In this document: positions 16,156-24,490 of the stretch, in pieces
How positions within the stretch are numbered: the first letter of the stretch is position 1
Layout of the letters: every line of letters begins with the position of its first letter
Made by a program: the position numbers and the translations under genes
Notes under the pieces: model-generated
The model's input: the letters and a program-made list of their open reading frames with translations, nothing else
Database searches by the model: none
Told to the model about the DNA's origin: nothing
Assembly: GCA_903844735.1 (NCBI GenBank)
Contig: CAIMUX010000103.1
Location: 1 to 64,000, forward strand
Source of the DNA: Candidatus Eiseniibacteriota bacterium
GTDB taxonomy: Bacteria > Eisenbacteria > RBG-16-71-46 > CAIMUX01
Length of the DNA stretch: 64,000 nt
Direction of reading: 5' to 3'

Positions 16156-17538
16156 ATGGACGCATTCCGCGTGCTGGGCGGGCGACGGCTCCAGGGAACG
16201 GTGGAGATCGGTGGGGCGAAAAACGCCGCCCTCCCGATGATGGCGGCGGCTCTTCTCGTGCCGGGCAGAACGTTCCTGCGCCGCGTGCCGCACCTGCGCG
16301 ATGTCCGCACCATGCGCGAGCTGCTCGGCGCCCTCGGGGTGCGGGGCGACTACACCGACCACTGTTTCGAGATCGATGCCACCACCCTCGATTCCCATGT
16401 CGCCCCTTACGACATCGTGCGCCGGATGCGCGCCTCGATCTACGTCTTGGGGCCACTGTTGGCCAGGGTGGGGAAGGCGAAGGTCTCGCTTCCGGGTGGC
16501 TGCGCATGGGGGCCGCGGCCGGTCGATCTCCACCTCAAGGGGATGGAAGCGCTCGGCGCCAGCGTCAGTCTGGAAGAGGGATACATCCTGGCCGAGGCGC
16601 CGCCCGGCGGCCTGCGGGGCGGGCGGATCGCCTTCGACATATCGAGCGTGGGCGCGACCGGCAACGTCCTCATGGCGGCCAGTCTGGCCAAGGGGACGAC
16701 GGTCATCGAGAACGCGGCCTGCGAGCCGGACATCGTAGCACTTGCGGAATTCCTGATCGCCGCTGGGGCACGGATCACCGGTCAGGGGACCGCCACCATC
16801 GCGGTCGAGGGCGTGGCTGGCCTTCATTCGGTTGAATTCGAGAACATCCCCGATCGGATCGAAGCAGGGACCTATGCCGTGGCTGCGGCGATCACCTGGG
16901 GGGACGTCCTCCTGCGCGGCGCGCGCGCTGACCAGATGGCGATCGTGTTGGAGCGACTCCGGGAGATGGGAGCGGCAGTGACCGAGGAGTTGGGGGGGGT
17001 GCGGGTTCGGGGGGATGGCGGAGGAATCAGCGGTTCGGGCGCTGCCCGCGTCGGGGCTGACGTCGTTGGGGTCGGCGCGGGCGGGATCGGTGCCGCCCGG
17101 ACGGGCCCTCCCGGGGCCGCTTCCGCGCCTGAGGGCTTGCGCGCGATCGACATCACCACACAACCGTATCCGGGCTTTCCGACCGACCTCCAGGCCCAGT
17201 TCACGGCGCTTCTCTGTCTGGCCCAGGGGACCGGCGTGGTCACCGACACGATCTACCCCGATCGGTTCACCCACATCCCCGAGCTGATCCGCCTCGGCGC
17301 CGAGATCAAGCTGCATGCGAATGTCGTCACGGTGAGCGGCGTGGCATCACTGCAAGGGGCCGAGGTCATGTCGACGGACATCCGGGCTTCCTCGGCTTTG
17401 GTGCTGGCGGGGCTGGCGGCGCAGGGGGAGACGCGGATCCATCGCGTCTATCACATCGATCGGGGCTACGAGTCGATCGAGACGCGGCTGCAGGGGTTGG
17501 GGGCGATGATCGAGCGGTATGACGCCGGGGGGCCGTAG
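16156..17538 (+). CDS. murA: UDP-N-acetylglucosamine 1-carboxyvinyltransferase
   Basis: 460 residues. First committed step of peptidoglycan synthesis, transferring enolpyruvate from PEP to UDP-GlcNAc in the cytoplasm. ATG 16156 (MDAFRVLGGRRLQGTVEIGG) is family-like and follows GGGAGG. The catalytic cysteine is present (Cys116 in GGCAWGPRPVDLH, equivalent to E. coli Cys115), as are GGAKNAALP, ATGNVLMAA, QPYPGFPTDLQAQF and DIRASSALVLAGL. Oddity: a Gly/Ala-rich insertion of about 40 residues (17010-17140) lies in the second domain just before the conserved DITTQPYPGFPTD, making it longer than the usual about 420. murA is separated from prmC by 13.4 kb of accessory DNA. Confidence 0.96.
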   Translation: MDAFRVLGGRRLQGTVEIGGAKNAALPMMAAALLVPGRTFLRRVPHLRDVRTMRELLGALGVRGDYTDHCFEIDATTLDSHVAPYDIVRRMRASIYVLGPLLARVGKAKVSLPGGCAWGPRPVDLHLKGMEALGASVSLEEGYILAEAPPGGLRGGRIAFDISSVGATGNVLMAASLAKGTTVIENAACEPDIVALAEFLIAAGARITGQGTATIAVEGVAGLHSVEFENIPDRIEAGTYAVAAAITWGDVLLRGARADQMAIVLERLREMGAAVTEELGGVRVRGDGGGISGSGAARVGADVVGVGAGGIGAARTGPPGAASAPEGLRAIDITTQPYPGFPTDLQAQFTALLCLAQGTGVVTDTIYPDRFTHIPELIRLGAEIKLHANVVTVSGVASLQGAEVMSTDIRASSALVLAGLAAQGETRIHRVYHIDRGYESIETRLQGLGAMIERYDAGGP

Positions 17539-17729
17539 GTGGCGATCGCGGCTCTCGGCGAGGGCCGAGCGCTGGAGGTTGATTGCGCGGCCCGGCGCCC
17601 GAGCGCTACCCTCGCCGTCGGCGTCACGGAAAGAGATTTGTCCCCGCGGCGGGGACCGATTTGTGTCATCCCCCGTTGGTCGGCTGGGAATCGCCGGGGG
17701 GCGAGCATCGTCGTCGCGGAGTGGAAGCA

Positions 17730-19304
17730 TTGAAACTCTCGCCAAAGCATTCTTGGCTTCTCGCGGGCGTCCTCGCCTTCCTCGCCGTGGTGTTGACCTT
17801 CGACCCGAAGCTCTACATCAACGGAGACAACGTCGACTACATGAACCTGGCGCGAGGTGTCCGACATGGACATCTCTGGGCCTCGGATAAATATCCGCCT
17901 CTGTTTCCTATGGTGCTGGCGCCGGTGCAGGCCCTTTTCGGGATGCGTCTTCTTCCGCAGAAAATCCTCGTCACGCTGTTCGCGGCCGGGGCGATAGGAC
18001 TTCTCGCAGGGATCGTGCGTCGGCGTGCCGGCCCCCGGTCCGGCCCCTGGCTTCTCTTCGTCTCGGCGACGCTCATTCCGTTTGTGGAGTACGCGCACTA
18101 CGTCATGAGCGAGGTGCCGTTTCTGTTTTTCCAGCTAGGAGCCATTGCCGCGTGCGATCGCTTGCGTGATCGTGCTGCCGCGCATCCCGCCGGCCGGAGC
18201 ACGGTGTGTCTCGCCCTCTGGATCGCGGCCGCCTTCTACACGCGTACGGCGGGAGTAGCTTTGGCCGCAGGCGTCGTGCTGTGGCTCTTGCTCAGCCGGA
18301 GGCCCCGGCATGCCATCGTCCTGGCCGGTTTCCTGACGATCGCGGCGGTGCCGTGGATCTTGCACGCGCTCGCCACGACCGGAGGCAGTCCCTACGTCCG
18401 CCAGCTCCTGCAGGTCAATCCGTACTATCCCGAATTCGGCACGCTTTCGGCCGTGGGGTTCCTACAACGAATGGGCGAGAACGCACGGATCTATTTCCTG
18501 GGTATCGTGCCGATCACCGTCATGCCGGCGCTCTACGGATCCACGTACTCGCCGCCCGAGATGCAGAAGCTCTTCTACCCTCCCTGGATTTCCATCCCGT
18601 TGCTCATTCCGTTTGCGGCCGGCCTTTGGCGGGGGCTGGGCGGTGATGGCCCCAAGCCAAAGCGCGTGGGCGTTCCCGCGTCGGAGTTCAAGGCGGACCC
18701 CGTGGTCTGCGTCGTCCTCTTGTCGCTCTTGCTTGTCTGCGTGTGGCCGGCGATCTGGGCAGGCAGTCGCTTTCTGGTGCCGATCACGCCCCTGTTGCTG
18801 CTTGTCTGGTGGCGCGGGTGGGGTTTACCGGAGGAGATCGGCCTGTGGGGCCACTGGAACAAGGCGCGCACGGGGCTACTGGTGATCATGCTCCTCCTGG
18901 GTGTCCGCAACCTCATCTTCTACACGCAGGAGACGCGATCCTATCCGCCGGAGTGGGAAAACTACTTCTCCTCGCTTGCGTGGATCCGGGAGAACACGCC
19001 CAAGGACGCGGTGATCATCGACCGCAAGCCGGGTTTCGCGGAGTATACGGCCGAAAGGAAGGCCCGGAACTTCCCACGGGAGGCGGATCCGACCCGCATG
19101 ATCGAGAGCTTCCGGATGTGCGGCGCCACGCACGTGGTGCTGTCCGCGCTTCCCTATGACGACATCGATCGCTATCTTCGCCCAGCCCTCGAAAAGCGGC
19201 CTGCTTCCTTTCGACTGGTGCATCAGACCTCCGAGCCGGCCACCTACGTGCTCGAGTTCTATCCAGAGGATGGAGGGGGCCTGACTGCGCCGGGAGTGCG
19301 CTAA
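17730..19304 (+). CDS. ArnT/PMT-like (GT39-type) membrane glycosyltransferase
   Basis: 524 residues starting at TTG 17730, which has GGAG (17718-17721) at 8-base spacing; GTG 17721 is the alternative. Many hydrophobic segments (for example WLLAGVLAFLAVVLTF, ILVTLFAAGAIGLLAGIV, VALAAGVVLWLLL). An acidic pair in the first loop (NGDNVDYMNLAR) followed by KYPPLFPMVLAP is the pattern of polyprenyl-phosphate-sugar-dependent GT-C enzymes. The C-terminal 130 residues form an extracytoplasmic domain (WIRENTPKDAVIIDRKPGFA). Donor and acceptor are unknown. It follows murA by 190 bases and may be transcribed with it. Confidence 0.8.
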   Translation: MKLSPKHSWLLAGVLAFLAVVLTFDPKLYINGDNVDYMNLARGVRHGHLWASDKYPPLFPMVLAPVQALFGMRLLPQKILVTLFAAGAIGLLAGIVRRRAGPRSGPWLLFVSATLIPFVEYAHYVMSEVPFLFFQLGAIAACDRLRDRAAAHPAGRSTVCLALWIAAAFYTRTAGVALAAGVVLWLLLSRRPRHAIVLAGFLTIAAVPWILHALATTGGSPYVRQLLQVNPYYPEFGTLSAVGFLQRMGENARIYFLGIVPITVMPALYGSTYSPPEMQKLFYPPWISIPLLIPFAAGLWRGLGGDGPKPKRVGVPASEFKADPVVCVVLLSLLLVCVWPAIWAGSRFLVPITPLLLLVWWRGWGLPEEIGLWGHWNKARTGLLVIMLLLGVRNLIFYTQETRSYPPEWENYFSSLAWIRENTPKDAVIIDRKPGFAEYTAERKARNFPREADPTRMIESFRMCGATHVVLSALPYDDIDRYLRPALEKRPASFRLVHQTSEPATYVLEFYPEDGGGLTAPGVR

Positions 19305-19808
19305 GCTGCTGCCATGATGGTGTCAGTGGGCCTCTTCCTGCAGTGCAGGCAAGGCAGGGGCCATATTCCTGCGAAGCGGGCACACGGGGGGATCTTCCCG
19401 CGACACCGGCAACCCATCGGGTCTCTTCCCGGTATGCCGGCAAGCCGATGCACTTCGATCATCATTGTTGAGATGGCGTATGTCACTGTCGCCTTTCCAA
19501 TTCCACTGACGACATCCTGATTGCTCCGCCGGGATCATCCTGCCGACTACGCTTGCGGTGTCCCGCTCCGTCCGCTGGAGGCGCCCTTCCAGGCACTCCA
19601 CCGTTGACCTTCCGCGACTTACCAGTGCGATGTTGCAATGTGGGATGAACTCCGAGATACTTAGTGGTCCGAGGGCTGATTCTGATCTCGGACGAGAGTC
19701 CTGACTCCGGATGAGCTTTCCGGAGCGCCCCCGGCCAATGTGGCCCACGTTCCACAAAGGCCTGGTTCGATTCGCCCAGGGAGCAACGCGAAACAAGACG
19801 GAGGCACT
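19305..19808. other. Intergenic stretch before the S8 protease
   Basis: About 500 bases with no supported gene. The opposing open frames are unlike any family I know. Short imperfect repeats of CCGGCAA occur near 19400-19445. The sequence just before ATG 19809 has a GACGGAGG ribosome site. Confidence 0.4.
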
Positions 19809-22800
19809 ATGACCAGACGGATACTCTCTTTGCGAGCACGGATCGCCGGTTCGCTCTTAGCTGTCTTGGCCTTTTCGGCGACTCAATTCGGCGCGCCCGA
19901 CGCTCGGGCCTACTCCCAGCCGGTGAGTGGCGATGCCTCTGCTACCGCAGTGACGACGTCTCTTCCATCTTGGGGCACCAGCACGCTCATCCGCGAGCTG
20001 CCCAAGGGGCTCTCGTCCCCCGAGGCACCGCTCTCGCCATCCCTGATACATCTCGGCGCCGGGTACACTCTCGATCCGGCTTCCGGCAATCCGGAGCGGG
20101 CCCTGTCGCCGGTGTGGCGCGCGCGACCGCCGTCGGGCAACGAGCGCGGGTACTTCCTGGTGCAGTTTCGGGGACCGGTGACCGAGGCGGATCGGGCCTC
20201 CGTGGAACAGCAGGGTGGAAAGATAGTCAGCTACATTCCGGACTACACCTTCTTGGTTTCTCTGCCCGGCTCCGCCCCGGAAAGGCTGGCCGCCTCGGCC
20301 CGGGTGGCCTGGGTCGGTTTGTACCAACCTGCGTATAAGATCAGCACGATGGCGCCGATGAGGGAATCCGGTTCGCGCTCGCTGGTCATACTGCTCTTTC
20401 CCGAGGAGTCCCTCGTGGCGACGGCCGAGGCCGTGCGCCAGGCGGGCGGGACGATCGAGGAGACCTCCGACAACGGCATCAACACGATGCTCAAGGTGAA
20501 CCTGGACGCAGCCAATCTCTCACGCGTGGCGCAGATCCCCGCCATCGCGTGGATCGAGCCGCACCAGGTTCCGCAATGGCACAACGATCTGTGCCAGTGG
20601 GTCGTCCAGACCAAGGTCACGAACAGCCGCCATCTCTGGGATCTGGGGATCAAGGGGCAGGGCCAGGTCTTGAGCAGCTCCGACACGGGGATCCGCACGA
20701 CACACTATCAGTTCTATGATTCCGCCGTGCCGATCAGCACGTTCGGCGACTACCCCACGCACCGGAAGATCATCGGCTACAAGAAGACGGTCGAGTCGAC
20801 CAGCATCACCTTCGGGGACGACGCTGCTAACTCCTACCACGGAACCCACACAGCCGGCACGATGGCAGGGGACGACTCCCCCAGTGGAACGAGCGCGAAG
20901 GATGGGATGGCCATCAACGCCAAGATCTTCTTCCTGGACGGGGGCGGTACCGCCGCGACCGGCGTGTTCCTTCCTCTCGACCTGAATGACGTGTTCATCA
21001 TTCCGTACAACGGCAACGCGGGCGGTGCCGCCCGGATCATGAGCAACAGTTGGGGCAATTCCAATGGCGGTGTCTACGACACGGAGTCGATGGCGGCCGA
21101 TCAGTTTATGTGGAATCACCCCGATTTCCTGCTCTTCTTCTCCAATGGCAACGACGGCACCGCGAACTCGGTCGGCAGCCCCGCTACGGCCAAGAACGTG
21201 GTCTCCGCCGGCGGGACCGGGGACGGCACGTTGGCAAGCTCGATCTACACGTATACCAGCCGCGGACCCACCGACGACGGGAGGATCAAGCCCACGATCT
21301 GCGCGCCGGCTACGCTCTCCTCAGCCAATGGCGGAAGTAACACCACCTATGTCTCCATGTCCGGAACGAGCATGGCGAGTCCGGCCATGGCGGGGGCAGC
21401 GGTGTTGCTGCGGCAGTACCTGGTCGACGGGTGGTACCCGACTGGTGCCGCGGTCCCGGCCAACTCGATCCCGAACCCCTCGGCCGCCATGCTCAAGGCG
21501 ATGGCGATCAACTCGGCCGACTCGGACGTCAGCGGCTACACGGTCCCGGACAACAACGTCGGGTGGGGCCGAATCAACGACGACAACGTCTGCTACTTTG
21601 CCGGCGACGCGCGCCGGCTGGCCCTGGTGGACAACGCCGCGGGACTGCTCACCGGTGAGTACGTGGAGTACCAAGTCTACGTGGCCGACAATACCATTCC
21701 ACTCAAGGCAAGCCTGGTCTGGACCGACTATCCGGGAACGCCGGCCGCGGCCGTGGAGTTGGTCAACGACCTCAACCTGACCGCGACGGACGGCGCCGCC
21801 TCGTACAAGGGGAACGTCTACACATCCGGTCAATCCACGACGGGAGGGACCGCCGACAGCCGCAACGTCGAAGAGTGCGTGCGGAGGAATACTCCCACAG
21901 TAGGGCTTTGGACGTTCCGCGTGCAGGCCCAGAACGTCCCGATCGGTCCGCAGAGGTTCGCGCTGGTTGTCACCGGCGGTTTGGCCAGTGATGCCGGCAT
22001 CGTCACGCTGGACAAGGTCGTGTACGGTGCTCCGGCCAATTCCGGGCTCCGCGTTGTGGACACCAATGCCGGGTCTTCCGTCTCCGTCACCATCGCGAGT
22101 ACCACCGAGCCGTCGGGCGAAAGCATTGTTCTGAACGGGAGCGGGGGCATCTACGCCACGGCCTTTCCTCTCTCCCTGGTCTATCCAGTGTCCGGCGACG
22201 GCGCTCTTTCCGTCAGCGATGGCGACCAGATTACGCTGACCTACCAGGACGCCGATCCGGTCATCACCTTGACGGCTACGGCGAGCGTCAACATCTCAGG
22301 TCCGGCCATCTCCGATGTGCACGCCACGGCCCTTGGGGAGACGAGCGCGACGCTCGCCTGGACCACGACCGCAGCTTCGGACTCCAGGGTCTATTACGGC
22401 ATCACGGCTGGACTCGGGAGCCAGGTCAGCGTGTCCACTCTTGCTACGGCTCACGCGGTCGGTCTGACCGGCCTTTCCGCCGCCACGCTGTACTATTACG
22501 ACGTGGAGTCGCTGGATTCCCAGGGTAACGGCGTCCGGGACGACAACGGCGGCCTGCACTACACCTTCAGCACGGACAACAGCCGGGATGTCCTGCTCGT
22601 CATCGGCGATGCCAGTTTTGCGAAGACCAGCTACTATCAGAACGCCTTCGCGCGGTCGGGATGGACCTACTCAACGTGGGAGGGAACGCAGGCCGCCGTG
22701 CCGTATGTGGGCGATCTCAGCGCGGGGATGGCCTCGTACAAGGCTGTCGTGTGGCAGACGGGCCCTGAGCAGTACCCGATGTTCACCGATGCCGCCCGCG

Positions 22801-24269
22801 ATTCCATCGCCCGACTCAATCTTCTGGGCAGCCGCTTGGCGGTCTTCTCCCAGGACGTGGCGTGGGACTTCTCTGACGCGACGTCGCCCGACTACACGGT
22901 TGCGCGCAAGGCCTGGTTCGAGAATGAGCTGAAAGCGACCTGGCAGGTTGATCCCACCACGTTCTCGCTGGTGAAGGGCTACGTGGGAGATCCGATCAGC
23001 GCCGCCTACACGGCGGGGGTGAGCTACACGCCGATTCGCGATGGCGGCGCCGGCGACGAGGTCAACGGTATCGCCACGGGCGGCAGCTTTGCCAATGTGT
23101 GGAAAGACAACAACACGGTCGCGGACGACATCGCCATTCGTTGGACGAGCGGCACGAATACCGGGGATCCCGCGAGGGCGGTCTGGGGCGGCACGCCCCG
23201 CAAAGTGTCGAGCAACTTTTACGAGTGGACGCAGCTCAACGCGGCGATCGCCGATGACGTCACGCGCTCCGACATCCTGGACAAGACGCTGATCTGGCTC
23301 GTCGGTCACGACCATCCGTCGGTAACGGTCACCGCGCCGAACGGGGGCGAAACCATCGCGGGGAATACGGCATCGATCGACTGGACCGAGGTCACGGACA
23401 CCGGCTACACCGCGGCAACGCGGCGGATCTACTACAGCGACAATGGCGGCGATAGCTGGACTCTGATTACCTCCTCGGCCGGGCCTAGCCCGTACTCCTG
23501 GGACATCAGCGCGATTCCGAACGGGATCCAGTACCGGGTGCGAGTGCTGCTGACAGATAGCGGCGCGCCGGCGCTGTCTGCCTCCGACGGGTCCAATGCC
23601 AATGTCACGATCAATCGTCCAGGTGGCGACACGCGCGGTCCGGTCGTCCTGGCCGGATCCATCAGCGTCAACCCGAATCCCGTCTTAGTTCCGAATCCGG
23701 CGGTGCTGAGTGCCACGATCAGCGACGCGTATGCGGGGAACTCCAACGTGGCGGCGGCCGAGTGGTCGAACGGGGTGAGCCCGGCGTCGGCCGGAAGCGG
23801 ATCGGCCATGAGCGGGCTTTTCACGACGCCGATCGTGACGGCGACGGCGACCCTGGACAGCAACGCCCTCGCTCCGGGGACCGAGACGCTTTGGGTGCGG
23901 GGAAGGGACGCTGAGGGAAACTGGGGCAACGCGGTGAGTCTGGTCATTCAGGTCAACGCGCTGCTAACCGCGGTCGATGGGCAGGTCCCGCGCCGGTTCG
24001 CGCTCTACCAGAGCAATCCGAACCCGTTCGGGCCGCAGACAGCCATCCGGCTCGACGTGCCGCAGTCCGGCCGCGTGCTGCTGGAGATCTTTGACGTGAG
24101 CGGACGGCGTCTGCGCACCCTGGTGGATGCAGTCTTGAGCCCGGGATCGAAGGCCCTGGCCTGGGACGGGACTGACGATGCCGGGCGACCGGTCGGAAGT
24201 GGCGTGTACTTCTATCGGGCGCATGCGGGGCAGTTCGAGGCCACGCGGAAGCTGACGTTGCTGCGATAA
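19809..24269 (+). CDS. Secreted subtilisin-like (S8) serine protease, multidomain
   Basis: 1486 residues. ATG 19809 opens a signal peptide (AGSLLAVLAFSATQFGAPDA). A pro-region (about 110-265) precedes an S8 domain with the full triad: Asp292 (SSDTGIRTTH), His344 (NSYHGTHTAG) and Ser521 (GTSMASPAMAG). The remainder includes a fibronectin III-like domain (about 835-925, SATLAWTTTAASDSRVYYG), a region with repeated aromatic strands, an Ig-like 'NGGETIAGNTASIDWTEV' domain, and the FlgD-like C-terminal module (FDVSGRRLRTLVD ... GRPVGSGVYFYRA). It is probably exported and surface-anchored to degrade proteins. No operon partner is evident. High confidence for protease class. Confidence 0.92.
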   Translation: MTRRILSLRARIAGSLLAVLAFSATQFGAPDARAYSQPVSGDASATAVTTSLPSWGTSTLIRELPKGLSSPEAPLSPSLIHLGAGYTLDPASGNPERALSPVWRARPPSGNERGYFLVQFRGPVTEADRASVEQQGGKIVSYIPDYTFLVSLPGSAPERLAASARVAWVGLYQPAYKISTMAPMRESGSRSLVILLFPEESLVATAEAVRQAGGTIEETSDNGINTMLKVNLDAANLSRVAQIPAIAWIEPHQVPQWHNDLCQWVVQTKVTNSRHLWDLGIKGQGQVLSSSDTGIRTTHYQFYDSAVPISTFGDYPTHRKIIGYKKTVESTSITFGDDAANSYHGTHTAGTMAGDDSPSGTSAKDGMAINAKIFFLDGGGTAATGVFLPLDLNDVFIIPYNGNAGGAARIMSNSWGNSNGGVYDTESMAADQFMWNHPDFLLFFSNGNDGTANSVGSPATAKNVVSAGGTGDGTLASSIYTYTSRGPTDDGRIKPTICAPATLSSANGGSNTTYVSMSGTSMASPAMAGAAVLLRQYLVDGWYPTGAAVPANSIPNPSAAMLKAMAINSADSDVSGYTVPDNNVGWGRINDDNVCYFAGDARRLALVDNAAGLLTGEYVEYQVYVADNTIPLKASLVWTDYPGTPAAAVELVNDLNLTATDGAASYKGNVYTSGQSTTGGTADSRNVEECVRRNTPTVGLWTFRVQAQNVPIGPQRFALVVTGGLASDAGIVTLDKVVYGAPANSGLRVVDTNAGSSVSVTIASTTEPSGESIVLNGSGGIYATAFPLSLVYPVSGDGALSVSDGDQITLTYQDADPVITLTATASVNISGPAISDVHATALGETSATLAWTTTAASDSRVYYGITAGLGSQVSVSTLATAHAVGLTGLSAATLYYYDVESLDSQGNGVRDDNGGLHYTFSTDNSRDVLLVIGDASFAKTSYYQNAFARSGWTYSTWEGTQAAVPYVGDLSAGMASYKAVVWQTGPEQYPMFTDAARDSIARLNLLGSRLAVFSQDVAWDFSDATSPDYTVARKAWFENELKATWQVDPTTFSLVKGYVGDPISAAYTAGVSYTPIRDGGAGDEVNGIATGGSFANVWKDNNTVADDIAIRWTSGTNTGDPARAVWGGTPRKVSSNFYEWTQLNAAIADDVTRSDILDKTLIWLVGHDHPSVTVTAPNGGETIAGNTASIDWTEVTDTGYTAATRRIYYSDNGGDSWTLITSSAGPSPYSWDISAIPNGIQYRVRVLLTDSGAPALSASDGSNANVTINRPGGDTRGPVVLAGSISVNPNPVLVPNPAVLSATISDAYAGNSNVAAAEWSNGVSPASAGSGSAMSGLFTTPIVTATATLDSNALAPGTETLWVRGRDAEGNWGNAVSLVIQVNALLTAVDGQVPRRFALYQSNPNPFGPQTAIRLDVPQSGRVLLEIFDVSGRRLRTLVDAVLSPGSKALAWDGTDDAGRPVGSGVYFYRAHAGQFEATRKLTLLR

Positions 24270-24330
24270 GGTTATAGGAGTTCCCCCTTCCTGCGTGCGG
24301 GAGAGGGGCAGTCCGGCATTGAGACATGCG

Positions 24331-24373
24331 AGGACGGTGGAACGCGGGCTTTGTGCCGGCGTTGTACCGTCCT
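24331..24373. terminator. Long imperfect stem-loop between S8 and PDZ-protein genes
   Basis: AGGACGGT ... ACCGTCCT closes a hairpin whose inner part continues AACGC-G-GG / CC-G-GCGTT around CTTTGTG, about 16 paired bases in an 18-base arm. It lies 62 bases past the S8 stop and is followed by TTGCTG. It may be a factor-dependent terminator or a structured element. Confidence 0.45.
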
Positions 24374-24490
24374 TTGCTGACCGGCCCGGCACTCCGCGAG
24401 ATCGCCTTCTGGGGGAGCGGAAAGAGGGGTTCTGACGGGCCTCGAAACGATACACTGCTGACCGTCTGGCACTCAGGCTGGGGAGGAAAC

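Noticed and set aside
19755-19790. tRNA-like GGTTCGATTC in the leader of the S8 gene
   Set aside because: No cloverleaf could be built around it; a chance match.
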